From NCBI GenBank assembly GCA_050084515.1, contig CM114274.1, positions 39,246,001 through 39,310,000 on the forward strand: a stretch of 64,000 nt of DNA, read 5' to 3'. Below the pieces are notes generated by a model. That model was not told the DNA's origin. It ran no database searches and was given only the letters and a program-made list of their open reading frames with translations. Numbering within the stretch: position 1 is the first letter of the stretch; each line of letters begins with the position of its first letter. The translations under genes and the position numbers were made by a program. The stretch is from Blasia pusilla. Taxonomy: Eukaryota; Marchantiophyta; Marchantiopsida; Blasiales. Positions 36,421 to 48,620 of this stretch are shown here, one piece after another.

Positions 36421-37221
36421 CTCCTTCTCCTTACTCCGCCTCTCACGCCCACTCGCCCCGAGCTACCACGAGTTGCCTCAAAGCCTCGAAACCTTGAAAT
36501 GCCGAGAAATGCCCGTTCAGCCATGCTTGCTATGGAGAGAGGCCCAACTAGGCACCCCAATGGGATAGGGGTCTCCAAAATGGACGAATCACCAACCAAC
36601 CAGCCTCTTCGACCGTTGTCCTTGAGCTAGTCCGCAAAATTTCGATCAGCAATTACTCCACAAATCCTCAACCAAAATTGAATCTATTTCAACCAAAATT
36701 CAATTGGCCACCATAGCTATCTCTCCACAAAAATCAGCTACAACCAAGCTGTGTACTTTGAGCTAAAAATCAGACAAACTTGATGTCCATACACCTCAAG
36801 AATCGCAAATCCAAAGCGCTTCCCTGATTCATGCACATAGAAATCCATAACGCTCCACACATCAAGCAAATAGCTTCACATGAGATCACAATACACGTAG
36901 TAACAGGAACCTCTCACCCAATCTGGATGAACTTCAACAGAGCTTCCGCACTCCAAGGTCTCCACATCAGAAAACCGTCGAACACGAAGTAGAATTTTCA
37001 ATCCTTGATAACTTCCAACTCCCTTAACGAAATCCGGCAATCTAAAGCGCATTGGAAAGCTCTCAGTAATGCGCTTCTTTCCCAACCAAACACGCACCAG
37101 ATTCACACCTCCAACATACGCCACAAGCCACAAACATCCACGGCTGAGTACACAATCAATCCTAACTAGATCCTACTAATCCATGATCGAAGCTACCATC
37201 GATCTACTCTAGTTCTTCAAG

Positions 37222-37602
37222 TGAAATCCGTGGAAGACCTACTATCATAAAACATGTATAGAATCACATACAATCGAGCCAAACCCACTCCACGATGGGA
37301 GAATCCAAGTTGAAGCTTGCGGGAACCACCATAGCCAAGAGCTCTACTCACTACCAAGGCTAACTCCCAACACAACAGGCTCTACTTGAAGAACTAGCTG
37401 TTCTTTGAGTGCCTTCCACACTATATCCTCCAACCTAAGAGCCGGCCCTACTGGAAAAGTCACCCTCAACTGAGTAACCCCCAACCCTATATATGAAACC
37501 TCTTCTCTACCTAGACACTACCGCCCGACATAAGGTATGGCCTCTACTAGCACCCTATACTCTACGACATAATCCGTATGGTCATGACAAATTTTATGGA
37601 AG
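37222..37602 (-). repeat. Gypsy-2 5' LTR, missing about 95 bp
   Basis: Matches 27960-28329 of the left LTR over its whole length, starting TGAAATC. It ends at TTTTATGGAAGC, exactly where the 95-bp R part should begin. The missing part is the segment found displaced at 27863-27957. Confidence 0.85.
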
Positions 37603-38300
37603 CGTACGTTCGATAGATCACGCTCACTCTACTGATATGCATCCAAACACACTCTCATTAGTCTTGGTTAGAGTCAATCAGTCTTCCAACTCCACGATTT
37701 CTCAACTCGGGCCTTTTGTCAAGCTCAACAAATCCTAACTCCTTACTTCCCAACACGGACAAGTCTTCCTAGACTTAGGACAAACTTTTTGGATAGTCTA
37801 GACACCTAAAATGACGCTCATACGGCCAGCGGTCCCAAGTTTCTAATGAACCTTGTATGAGTCCCTAACCGATATCCAAAAAATGAGTCATAGGTTGGAA
37901 TCAAATGGTGACCTCCGGAATCCATTCACTTGAACTTGGCATGATATTCGCATCCCAATGCCGACCTCCCGATCCATTCTGTGCCCTTGGTTTTCCCCAT
38001 GGCTCCCCAAAGTGGAGTTATGTCCCAAGCGCCCTTGGAGATCTTCTCCCTTTTAAATACTTCTGGGGTTCTCCGCCCTCCCCCTTCCTTGGGGAAAGTA
38101 CTCGCAAACCGCTCATTTTGGCCCTCAACCCAAGTATCCTTTTGATACATTTAGGTTTGTTTCTTGGTCTCTAAAACTCCGGTCTCCTCTTGACTTACAT
38201 CCTGAGCACATGAGGAACTATTCATTGCCATGTACCACCACAAAAGATTGCAGTCAAACATCTAAGCATTGAATTTCCAAATCCATGCTTCCTTTATTGC
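37603..38300 (-). repeat. Gypsy-1 3' LTR, main piece
   Basis: Aligns by eye with 47660-48245 through many shared phrases, for example CCAAACACACTCTCATTAGTC, CACCTAAAATGACGCTC and ACTTCTGGGGTTCTCC. The inner boundary is uncertain. Confidence 0.75.
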
Positions 38301-38410
38301 AAAACTAGCCTGTTCTAGTTACAACGACCTTTGGCCCAAGCTTCCATGGTCACAAGTCATGCCCCTAGCTACTCCATGTACTAAGGCATGTGCTTTTACT
38401 GCATTCGTTT

Positions 38411-38960
38411 AAGATCTTGTAACATCTTTTACACATGTTCCAAATCTGCCTTTGCAATCCAAGTTGCCTCCTTTATATGGTAGCCCTTCCACTTGACCAA
38501 GTACTCATACTTATTGGCCCAACGCAAGGTTGCATGGAAATAAACAAGTTCGTCCATGGGACGGACTTGTCCAAATATGTCCTCGGACATGCCTGACCTG
38601 CACCTGAGCCCCCACCCGCACCCGTTGCGGGGCCCGTTATAGGCTTGCAGGGTGGGCTAGGTGCGGGCTATGAGCCCGTCCCCAACGGTCCATGTGCACG
38701 CATGAGCCCGCCCAATCAAGGCCTAGCCCGCCTTGCAGGCCTGCCATAGATCGCGCAACAGGTGCCAGCTCTGTGAGCTCGAGTCTAAGCGGCGGGCTCG
38801 GGTGCGGGCCACGGGTACCCGTGCCCGCACGGGCATGTCCGCCAACACGGACTTTGTCTATGTGCAACCCTGACCCAACATCTCAAACGCAAGATGGTCT
38901 CCACCTCAAAATCTGATTCCTTCTTTATAATCACCGATTGAGGTCTAAATATTTGCCTCA
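38411..38960 (-). pseudogene. Gypsy-1 chromodomain, split by a hAT-like element
   Basis: To the left of the miniature element the - strand reads KYEYLVKWKGYHIKEATWI, a typical chromodomain core, with a stop soon after. To its right the frame ends DFEVETILRLRCW. Ignoring the element and one copy of its target duplication, the two parts meet in frame. Chromodomains of Ty3/gypsy integrases bind methylated histone H3 and direct insertion to heterochromatin. Confidence 0.85.
38524..38873. mobile_element. hAT-like miniature inverted-repeat element, 350 bp, GC-rich interior
   Basis: The ends are imperfect inverted repeats (left GCAAGGTTGCATGG, right complement TCAGGGTTGCACATAG). It is flanked by CCCAAC at 38518-38523 and 38874-38879, most of an 8-bp target duplication. 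The interior is rich in GCCCG and CGGGC words. It carries no transposase. Confidence 0.75.
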
Positions 38961-39857
38961 CTAGAGATGCAAATTCTCTTGAAGAAACCTCTTCAATAAT
39001 GATACAAGGAAAGTTGGATGGATCTTGAATTCTTCTAGCAGCCCAACATATGAAAATTCTCAAACGGGTTTTCCTTGATCACATACGGTCCAACATACTT
39101 GGTAGAGTGCGGCTTCGTGCATAACTCTTTCGGAAGAGTGAGATTCTTCCCACTCAACCACACTTGCTCTCCTACTTGGAACCTCACTTGGCGGTGACTC
39201 TTGTTAGCCTACTTATCGTACCTTAGCTGAGCTTTTTTGAGACTTTCTTGTGTCCGCTTCTCATGTTCTCACATCTCCGCTAATAAACCTTTTTCCATTG
39301 CTTGTCGGATCTGTGCCGATGTAGATCCCTTGGAAAGAGCCACGTCAAGAGGCCCTTTTGGCTCACATCCACATGCCAAAAGAAACAAAGATTCTCCAAT
39401 TATAGAATGCTTGATCGAGTCGTAATTTTACTTAGCCATCTTACCCAGTGTCGCTGCTCTATACTTATAGAATTTCTCAAGTATTGATTTACGATGGAGT
39501 TTACTCACTCTATGTTCCCTTCGGGCTAAGGATGATATGCGAAACTAAACTCAACTTCGTTCTCCATCTCCTAAATAGATGCTTCCAAAAGGCACTGGTA
39601 AACTTTGGATCTTGATCTAAAGAAATACTCCTTAATTGGTAATCCATGTACTCACCACTAGTTATCTAGGAAGACTAGGGAAGTTGCATAGGCCGTTGTA
39701 GAATCCACTTTCACGACAAACCTCCCCAACTTGCTAAACCGATCAACAAGCACAAGTATAATATTATATCCCTCAAAATTTGGAAGACTCATAATAAAAT
39801 CCATAGTTATGCTTTGCAAGGGTCCTTTTGGAATTAGAAATGGGTGAAATAAGCCTT
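38961..39857 (-). pseudogene. Gypsy-1 integrase remnant
   Basis: The - strand reads LQSITMDFIMSLPNFEGYN and LVDRFSKLGRFVVKVDS, the start of an integrase core with its first Asp. Decayed remains follow (KEYFFRSRSKVYQ, FSFAYHP) with several stops. Confidence 0.8.
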
Positions 39858-39862
39858 GTTTC

Positions 39863-40174
39863 TGTAGAAAACTGCTAAAGAAGCATAACTAGTGGGAAAC
39901 GGCTTTCACACTCTCACATCACCATGGAAAACGAAATTTGCAATGAGAGAATGAGTGGAGGCTGGTTCCCTTCTCTATTATATAGGGTATGTACAAGCAA
40001 CCCTAACCCTAATCTTAACCATAGTCTTGAGTTAGACTAATTGTGATTAACTAACCTTAGTTAAGATAATCATGCTTAACGGACTAACCAAGATTAAGCT
40101 TCCCTACTTCGCGTGAGTACCAAATGGAGCAATTCAGGTGTCTCATGAGTTTGAATATAATTCAATCTTCAATA
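39863..40174 (-). repeat. Copia-2 3' LTR
   Basis: Starts TGTAGAAAACTGC and ends AATCTTCAATA on the + strand. The adjoining CTCCCCCTC is the complement of the polypurine tract. Confidence 0.9.
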
Positions 40175-40199
40175 CTCCCCCTCAAGCTCATATCAATAT

Positions 40200-43100
40200 C
40201 TCTAACGCCTAAATAATTTCTACACATCTCAAACTTATCTCTGGACAATGCCTTTGTAAATATGTCAGCAATTTGCTAATTTGTACTTATATACATAAGA
40301 TCAATTTCTCGTGCAAGCACTTTCTCTTTGATAAAATAATAATGCACCTCAATCTGCTTTGTACGAGCATGAAACATAGGGTTATTAGCAAGCTTGATGC
40401 TACTAATATTGTTTGCATATATTACACTACGTCCTAAGTTGCTAACACCAATCTCAACAAGTAATCGATGAAGCCACACCGCCTCACATGCTACATTGGT
40501 TGCCCCTCTGTACTCAGCCTCTGTTGAAGATAAAGCAATTGTAAGTTGCTTCTTTGAAGCCCAACTTATAGCTACGCTTCCCAAAGTAAATGAATAACTA
40601 GATGTGGAGTGTTGATCAGACACGCTTCCTGCCCAATCAGCATCTGTGAATCCCTATAATTGTAAACTCGGAGAAGGTTCAAATTGAAGCTCGAATTGAA
40701 CAGATAATTTCACATACCGCATAATCCTCCTCACAACATCAAGGTGAGATTTCCGAGGTGCTTGCATAAATTGGCTCACTAGGCCTACTGCATAGCTCAA
40801 ATCTGGCTTGGTTATAGTCAGATAGATAAAACTTCCAACCATACGCCCGTACATGTTAGAATCTGCAAGCAACTCTCCTTCATCCACTCGTAGCTTCACA
40901 CTCTGGTCCAACGGTGTAAAGATTGGCTTACAAGCCGTCATACCATATTTTGAAAGCATATGAAGAGCATATTATTGTTATAGGAATCACATGCTCTCTC
41001 CAACCTTAATAAATTCAACACCAAGGAAGTACTTGAGTTCTCCCAAGTCCTTCATATCAAATTCTGCTTGTAACTTCAACTTGACTTGTTATGCCGTTTC
41101 TTCAGTAATCAAGTGGTCGTCAACATACAACCACCTCGATATGAGCTCAGGATGCTCATATCGAGGTGGTTGAATCACATATACCTCCTCATATAGATCT
41201 CCATTCAAATGGGCATTCTTGACGTCCATGTGATGTAATTTCCACTTTCTACTTACTGCAACTGCAACCATTGTTCTTGTAGTCGCCATCTTTGCAATAG
41301 GGCTAAAATTTTCCTCATAATCAATGCCATATTGTTGTGCATATCCCTTAGCCACCAATCTTGCTTTGTATCTCTTAACTGTACAATCTTGATTGCGTTT
41401 GATTTTGTAAATTAACCCATTTGTAACCAATAGCTTCCTTACCGGAAGGTATATCAACCAACTCCCAGGTCTATTGATGTCTTAATGCAACAAGCTCTTC
41501 CTCCATAGATTCAATCCATTCGGCTTTACTTGCAGCCCTTCAAAACAACTCATCTCTTGTTCTTGAAGGGTAGTCATCATATATGCATGATGTGTCGCAA
41601 GAAAACCTTAATTTATGAATATATGAACATGACGTGTGACTCTACTTGATCTACGAAGTTATTGTTCACATGTAGATGCCTTTGATACCTGACTCAAGCT
41701 CTAACTAGTATCAACAAACTTAATACGTACTCTTCCCGTCCATGGACTCACAGATTTAACTGATGAATCTAGGACCTCTCTTAATCCTACACTAGTACTT
41801 GGGGAATTTGAAGGCAATGTCTGTTGGTTTACAATCATATTCTCCCCCTCAACAGACGAGTTTAGAAGTTGAATAGGCTCAGATGGAGCATACAGTGACT
41901 TTAGCTCATCAAAGATAACATCACGACTAATAATAAGCTGCATAGAAGATGGAATATAGCACTTATTCCCCTTGTTTCCATCAACGTAGCCAATAAGGAT
42001 ACATCTTTCAGACTTGGGGTCTAATTTTTGACGTCTCTCAGAAGGAACATGAGCATAACAAATACAGCCAAATACTTTCAAGAAGGAAAAATCAGGTTTA
42101 CTTCCTATGAAGACTTCGAATGGAGTCTTATTATAAACTCTTGATGTTTGAGTTCGCTTGATTAAGAAGACTGCACATCTGCCCAATACACCTTAGGCAT
42201 ATTCTTCTCATTCAGCATAGCTCGTGTTGCCTCAACAATATGTCGATTCTTCCTCTCAACCATTTTCTTTTGTTGTGGAGTATAATGGCAAGTCACTTGA
42301 CGTTGGATGCCATTCTGACGTAAGTAGTCATCAAACTCTCTTAAAAGATACTCTCCTGCTCCATCACAACGTAATTTGAGAATGTCTACTCTAGTCTACT
42401 TCTCTACTAGAACTTTGAATGTTTGGAATACTGAGAATACTTCTGACTTGGCTTTCAGAAAGTATATCCATATATACTTAGAGAAGTCATCAATAAATGA
42501 ATAAAGTACTGATAATCACTAAGGCTATGTTGTGATGATGTCCACACATCATTGTGAATCAATTCCAATATCTTGGATGCTTTTCTACCTTGCTTTGGAA
42601 ATGGAAATCTAACTTGTTTTCTAAATTGGCAAGTAGGACATACTTTTAACGTAGCAGGACTCGCTTATTTACGAAGTCCTATTACTAGATTAGATGATGA
42701 AAGAGTCTGCAATCTTTGAAGATTCATATGTCCAATTCTCTTATGTCACACATTTAGATCTGTGACTTGTTGGCCAGTTTGATCATACATAGCTGTTTGA
42801 ATCTCTGGGATAGAAACATCTAATTTGAACATTCTGCTAGATCTAGTTCTTTTTACTATCGTAGTGTGGTCATCTATTGTTTCAATGAAACAACCATCTG
42901 TGTTAAAATTCACTTGATAACCATATTAAACTATGTGTCCTACAAAGATCAAGTTTCTCGCAATGGTAGAAACATAGATAACATTTCCAAGAGCACAAAG
43001 ACCATCTCATGCTATTGGAATTTTACCCGGATGCGTGATATGATGTTGAGTGTAATCTCCTATCAGCACTATTGTAGGATCTTTTACCAGCTCTATATTA

Positions 43101-44160
43101 CTGAACCATTTAGCTTGTGAGGTCATGTGATTTGATGCACCAAAGTCGATGTACCAATCTGTTGTCGAGTCTTTTTTGACCATTGCTCCCATATAATGAG
43201 TCATGACCAAGACGTGCTCGGTTTGTAAATGTTGTTGTTCTTGATACTGCCCATGGTGTTGCTGCTCCACATAATGTTGTTGTTGTAAGGCTCCTATTCT
43301 CATATTTTCCTTCTTTTTGAAGAAAAAATTTGCATAGTGACCCTTTATCCCACAGTAATTGCAAGATCCAAGGACCCTATGTTGCTGACCTTGACCCCAA
43401 CGTTTTCCACCATCACCACCTTGTGATTGTCTTTTATTATTGGTTCGTAGTTGATTGAGTGACGTTATATTGAGTGCCTCTTTCTCCATATGCTTGATAT
43501 CCACCATGACCACAGAAGTTTTTGCCACTATCCCTGCCTCTGTTTGGTCCTTTACCAGCAAATAAAGCACTCTCTTGGAGACTAGACGAGCTATCGCTGC
43601 CTACTAGGCGCATCTCCTCACTGATTAACAGTGGGACTAACTCTTGAAAGGTTGGATACTTCTCTCTCGCAGAGATAGAGGTCTCAAAGGACTTGTAATC
43701 CTTTGGAAGACCTTGAAGAATGAACAAAATCAAATCATCATCTTCAACTGTCACTCCAATGCTATTCAATTGATCCCCAATATGTATGATATTCAAGACA
43801 TAATCATTGATGCTCAACAATCCTTTCCTCACTTCATTCAATTACTGTTTCATTTGAAGTTTTAAGGCCTTTGTAGATGTCTGGAAAAACTTTTCTAATG
43901 CATCCGAGGCCTTCTTCGGAGTATCAACATCTTGAATGTGATCTATCATTGGCGAGCTGATAGTAATCAAAATATAGTGGATTACTTACCTTGCGCGTTT
44001 GTTCCAAGCACGAACATTCAAGTTTGTTGAGTCACCTACTGGCTTGGCCTCATCACCTGTGACAAGCTCCCATGAGAAATTGTTTCATGCGAAACTTCCA
44101 GACATTGTAATTCTGCTTATCTAGCTTCTCGCACGTGATTGTTGATGAGGAATACTCCAT
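40200..44160 (-). pseudogene. Copia-2 gag-pol remnant
   Basis: It begins with the same MEYSS start as copia-1. Gag: GLPKDYKSFETSISAREK and the knuckle CNYCGIKGHYANFF, with its final Cys lost. Protease: DFGASNHMT, where the usual DSG is altered. Integrase: KTPFEVFIGSKPDFSFLKVF at the C-terminal side. Reverse transcriptase: [20 protein letters not shown], then a large deletion that removes the YVDD region (near 41090-41160). RNase H: SDQHSTSSYSFTLGSVAISW and SSIKLANN. Many stops and frameshifts. Confidence 0.9.
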
Positions 44161-44659
44161 GACGAGTAATTTCACTCACAAACACGTAATTTCAGGCACT
44201 CCAGTGCTCCTGTTGAAGCATATATCACTCCAACACAAAAATTGACCTGAAATTTGCCAAAATTGATCAATTGTATGAAAGAACTAGACAAAATTGACAT
44301 GTCGAGAGCAAACTACACAACTTTTCTTCACCAATTGCACTTTTCTACACTGAAATTGCTACCGCAAGAGCTTAGACTGTCAAAATTGAGCAATTTTGGA
44401 TCGTTGGAAAGCTCTTGTGAGCTCTAAAATGTGGCTAGAATAAGCTTTTGAGATATTTCTAGCTAAAGGTGGACCTAGATGGCTAAATCGACCGGAAAGC
44501 CCTAAAAAATGCCTCCAAAGTTTTAGCAACGTCAAAGCTCCACTGAACTCTGAACAAAATTTCCTTCTCCCAAACTGAAATTTTGCCTTCTCTTGCCTCT
44601 CTTCTCTCTCCTCAAACACCAAGAATTTCAAGTGATATTCTCCTATCGCTTTGATATCA

Positions 44660-44969
44660 TGTAGAAAACTGCTAAAGAAGCATAACTGGTGGAAAACGGC
44701 TCACTCTCACACACCACCATGGAGAACAAAATGAGCAACGAGAGAATGAGTAGAGGCTGGTCCCCTTCTCAATTATATAATGTTTGTACAAGAAATCCTA
44801 ATCCTAGTCTTAACCAAAGTCTCGAGTTAGACTAACTGTGATTAACTAACCCTAGTTAAGATAATCGCGCTTTATTGACTAACCAAGATTAAGCTTCCCT
44901 ACTTCGTGTGAGTACCAAATGTAGCAATTCAAGTGTCTTATGAGCCTGATTGTAACTCAATCTTCAATA
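44660..44969 (-). repeat. Copia-2 5' LTR
   Basis: Same ends as the left copy (TGTAGAAAACTGC and CTTCAATA), followed by GTTTC of the target duplication. Confidence 0.9.
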
Positions 44970-45010
44970 GTTTCTTCTCATAAGAAACTCTACTTGCTTG
45001 GTAGTCCCTT

Positions 45011-45130
45011 GCGTTGCCTTGCACCATGAACTATAAGTGGGGCCCCACCTTTTGCAATCCATGTTCGTGGACATCTGCAAAATGTTCCGTCCTAGGGTTG
45101 GACTTGTGCATTTTTGTGCAACCATGCTTG
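45011..45130. mobile_element. Short hAT-like remnant
   Basis: Contains GTGGGGCCCCACC, TTGGACTTGTGCATTTTTGTGCAACCA and the CCTTGCACC end typical of the miniature family here. It occupies the point where gypsy-1 RNase H breaks off after GRPVAY. Confidence 0.45.
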
Positions 45131-46107
45131 TACGCTACCGGTCTCCCTTCCTGCACCAAGATTCCTACTATCGCACAGTCACTAGCAGCAATATGCACCT
45201 TGAATGGCTTGTCGAACTCTGGCGGCTTCAACACTAGCTCTTGCAATAGGATCTCCTTTAGTTGATTGAACGCCTCATTCACTTGTTAGGTCCATGTCCT
45301 CTAAGCAAACTTTGCGGTCCAATCTATAAGAGGTCTTACTATTCCCGAATATTTTCTCACATAACTCGGGTAAAACTGAACCGCTCTGATGAACCTCCTC
45401 ATCCCCTTCACAATACAAGGCGGTTTCCACTTGGAAATCACTTTCACTTTATCCATATCTAGACATAGTCCATGTGCGCTAACCACATGATCCAAGAACT
45501 TGATATTGCTCGACCTAAATTTGCTCTTTTCCACATTCACATACAAGTTGTTTGCCCTAAGTTTCGACAAAACCACCCTCAGATGTCAAGCGTGCTCCTC
45601 TAGTGCTCCTCATATGAATATGTCATAAATGTATATGATAACATAGTCATATGTCTCTTGATGAAATATGGAGTTCATCAATGTGATAAAATTTGGAGGT
45701 GCTTTAGGTAAACCGAAGGATATCACTACAAACTCAAACGAGCCATATCTCGTCCTACACGCACTCTTCTCCACATTAGCTTTCGTTATCCAAATCTGGT
45801 AATATCTTGACTTTAAGGCAAACCTAGTGAAGTACTTAGCCCCTAAAAATCTATCAAAGAGATCATCGATGCTCATAAGAGGGTAATTATTCCTCATTGT
45901 CACTTTCTTGAATTTCCGGTAATCAACACAAAGTCTCAGCATCCCATCCTTCTTCTTCCAAAAGAGTACAGGCGCCCCATAAGGCAACTTGCTAGTTTGA
46001 ATGTAACCCCTTTCTAAGAGCTCACCAAACTGCTTTTTCAACTCACCAAGTTCTACATGATTGAGTCTATATGGAACCTTTGAAGGTGGTTGAGACCCTT
46101 GTATCAC
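45131..46107 (-). pseudogene. Gypsy-1 reverse transcriptase and RNase H remnant
   Basis: Fingers and palm: KLPYGAPVLFWKKKDGMLRL, CVDYRKFKKVTMRNNYP, RYGSFEFVVISFGLPKAP. The active-site YxDD has become YIYD, so a catalytic Asp is lost. It continues NIKFLDHVVSAHGLCLDMDK and FIRAVQFYPSYVRKYS, then reaches RNase H (HIAASDCAIVGILVQEGRPV). There it breaks off. The rest of RNase H and the integrase zinc finger are absent. Confidence 0.9.
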
Positions 46108-46228
46108 CTCTATCTTATGATCAACTTCATAATGTGCATGGTGGAAATTTAGTCAAAATCTCCTTCGTCAAGACATCATCAAATTACTTCACTACTCTCA
46201 TGAATATTTCCTGGATTCCCCTTGAAGC

Positions 46229-46944
46229 TCAGTCTTGATCTCCATGTATTTCTCTTGTAGCCTCTACATGTCTCATCATTGTCATCAAGAAGAGTAACCT
46301 ATCTTCCATCGCGGTCGGACTTGCCCTCGTAATGACATTCATCAACTCCTTCTCTATAGGAATCTCACAAACCAATCTCACCCACAACCGCTTGCCTTTC
46401 ACTAAGACGCTCAACCTCAATAGTATTTGCCTTAGCTCCACCTCATACACATCTAGGAATGTGTTTCCAAAGACTCCTTTGATCTCGACCAAATCGCACA
46501 CAATGAAGTTCTCCTTCAACTCAAATATTCTGTATCTAAACGTTAACCCTAAAACTAACTCTGAGGTCTTGAGAGCTTTGCCTCCAACAAAGCCAACAAA
46601 ATTGGGCTCGTGCACTTAAGTGATTGATAAATCCAACTCCTTCACGATCCTCAGACTCAAGAAGGAGTGCAAAGCACTTGTATCAAGAGCAACATCACAT
46701 CACGAACGACAATCTTGAATCTTAGGTACTCAAGATTGGGCCTCCTCTTGGTGACTTGAAGGGACTTTTCCAGCCCTCCCACCAGAAAATGCCTAGTAGC
46801 AAACAAAATCATACTCCAATGACTAACCTTAGGCTTTGAGCACCCTTTAGACACATGCCCGAGCTCACCATAGTTGTAGCAAGTCACTTTGGCACTCCCT
46901 GACTTCGGATGATGTGTCCCTTTTGGCTTTGCATTGGGCTCCAA
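46229..46944 (-). pseudogene. Gypsy-1 zinc knuckle and protease remnant
   Basis: A knuckle with one Cys changed to Tyr (CYNYGELGHVSKGC) is followed by the protease site ALDTSALHSFLS (DTSA) near 46670. Next come more protease-like residues and a spacer frame (46615-46229). Confidence 0.75.
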
Positions 46945-47072
46945 TTGTTTTGCTCTTGGGGTGAGAGACTCTCCTTGGTCACGCCCAGCCCCATTCTAGA
47001 CCCTCTTGGAGTTCCTTTTGTCCTTCGTTATCTCTGAAAACCCTTAATGCTTGAAGGGTTGTTGGAGCCTAT

Positions 47073-47381
47073 CTACTCCGCTAGTTTCAAGAGTTCTATG
47101 TAAGTCTTTGGTAACGACGGCATTTGGAAGAGGGCCTTCTCTGCACTTGGCTTAAGTCCAAAATAGATGATGACCTTATTCAATAACTCAGCCATCTTAG
47201 GCAGTGAGTTCAATTTCGCACTAAACTCCCGCACATAATCTCTAAGGGATCCACTGTGCCTCAAACGCATAAACTCCACGCCATCTCGTAACTCTTGGTA
47301 CTCCAAAGTGAATCGATCGCCAATCAACACTTTGAACTCCTCCCAACTAAGAGATAACTTATTGGCTAGATGTTCCTCCAA
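47073..47381 (-). pseudogene. Gypsy-1 gag core
   Basis: The frame with SWEEFKVLIGDRFTLEYQEL, then MRLRHSGSLRDYVREFSAKL and ends in KTYIELLKLAE. This is the Retrotrans_gag capsid domain of plant chromodomain elements. It is a fragment with no start codon of its own. Confidence 0.85.
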
Positions 47382-47608
47382 ATGAGGTTTCCATCACTAG
47401 AGCGCATGATCCTTCAAAATACATGACTGCCACGGTAACTTGATCCTACTAGATCTTATGCCCTTTGTGCCTCAAAGTATAGTTTCAACTCCGTAAGGAA
47501 ATCCTTCACCTTTCATTCCCCATTCCGGTGAATGGTGTTGGTAGATTTGTCTTACATAGCTTCTTATTGGAACTAGAAGCTCTATCTCACTCAAGCTCGG
47601 ATGGGGGT

Positions 47609-48620
47609 ACCACTTGTTGTGCACCTACTCCTCTTGAACATCAATCTCAAATATTGCAGAAATGTATGAGTAGTAGGTCGATCACCCTTACTATGTTGAT
47701 CTACACCCAAACACACTCTCATTAGTCTTGGTTTGTGTCAACTAGCCTTCATCTCGGTCCCTTCAACTCGGTCCATTCATGAAGCTCAACAGTTCCTAAC
47801 TCCTCACTTGCCAACACGAGCAAGTCTTCATAAATTTAGGACAAACTTTCTCCATAGTCCAGACACCTAAAATGACGCTCGTATGGCTAGTTGTTCCAAC
47901 TATGCAATAGACAGCATATGAGTCCCTAACCGAGATGAAAAAATGAGTCACGGGTTGGAATCCAATGGTGACCTCCGAAATCCACTCACTTGGACTTGGC
48001 TTGATGTTTGCACCCTAACGCCAACCTCTTGATCCATTTTGTGCCATTGGTTTGCCCCACGGCTCTCCAAAGTGGAACCTCCAAAGGTCCTAAGCACCCT
48101 TGGATACCCTCCCCCTTATATATACTTCTGGGGTTCTCCTCCCTCTCCCTACCTTTGGGAAAGTACTCTCGGGAAACTCATTTTGGCGTTTAACCCAACT
48201 ATCCTTCCGTTATTTTTTGGACAGTTTCTCGTTCTCTGCTAATGCATTTGTTAAGATCCTTAGTGCATTGGAATTTTCTTTATGTAAGCATTCCAATGCC
48301 ATCTTATTTGTCCCAAAGGCATCTTGGGTCAAGAAAACCCCCCTCAAAACCCCCAAATGCTAGTCAAGTTCCAAGTCCGATTCTCATCCTCTTTGGCAAC
48401 CCACTCTTCTTAGCCTCGACTTCTCTCAAGTCTTGGTTTGTGTTTGGTCCAAGTTTCCCGAGTTGCAACCTTTAACACCTAAAACACTCAATCTTTTTGG
48501 CATCTCATATCTCATGTCTCTTTCAAGAGACTTCTCCGACGCACATCTATCATAGTATGAGGCTACTAGAGTCTTGATATTTTGCATCGGCAGACGTTTG
48601 GTTATGAGGGTCGCAACAAA
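47609..48620 (-). repeat. Gypsy-1 5' LTR
   Basis: Starts TGTTGTGCACC on the + strand and matches the left LTR pieces. Its outer end (up to GAGGGTCGCAACAAA near 48620) matches, in inverted form, the start of the + strand LTR at about 48870. The internal side is next to TGGTACC, a possible primer site. Confidence 0.7.

Larger units (their letters stand above)
35740..37221 (-). other. Gypsy-2 leader region
   Basis: Between the gag and the right LTR there is no recognisable coding sequence. I could not find a standard primer-binding site (TGG...) next to the LTR end at 37222. The region holds a 5S-rRNA-like segment and a 24-bp palindrome, both listed separately. Confidence 0.5.
27863..37602 (-). 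mobile_element. Gypsy-2: Ty3/gypsy element carrying a DNA methyltransferase and a PHD finger
   Basis: In - strand order: leader, gag with zinc knuckle, protease, a DNMT3-like cytosine methyltransferase domain, reverse transcriptase, RNase H, integrase with HHCC finger, PHD finger, polypurine tract and LTR. It is flanked by CGTACG at 27857-27862 and 37603-37608, a probable target duplication within the gypsy-1 LTR. Joining the flanks restores homology to the other gypsy-1 LTR. The LTR arrangement is circularly permuted. Many stops and frameshifts mean it cannot move by itself. Confidence 0.9.
39863..44969 (-). mobile_element. Ty1/copia element copy 2, complete with both LTRs
   Basis: LTRs lie at 39863-40174 and 44660-44969. 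The perfect 5-bp target duplication GTTTC flanks it at 39858-39862 and 44970-44974. It is inserted in gypsy-1 just before the integrase core. The primer site next to the right LTR reads TGATATCAAAGC, a decayed initiator-tRNA-Met site. The two LTRs differ by roughly a tenth by eye, so the insertion is old. Confidence 0.93.
27817..48620 (-). mobile_element. Gypsy-1: chromodomain Ty3/gypsy element, heavily nested into
   Basis: In its own orientation, right to left, it runs: 5' LTR (about 47609-48620), gag, zinc knuckle, protease, reverse transcriptase, RNase H remnant, integrase, chromodomain, 3' LTR (about 37603-38300 plus 27817-27862). Three later elements sit inside it: gypsy-2 in the 3' LTR, copia-2 before the integrase, and a hAT-like miniature element in the chromodomain. 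Outer boundaries are approximate, because I judged LTR ends by eye. Confidence 0.8.
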
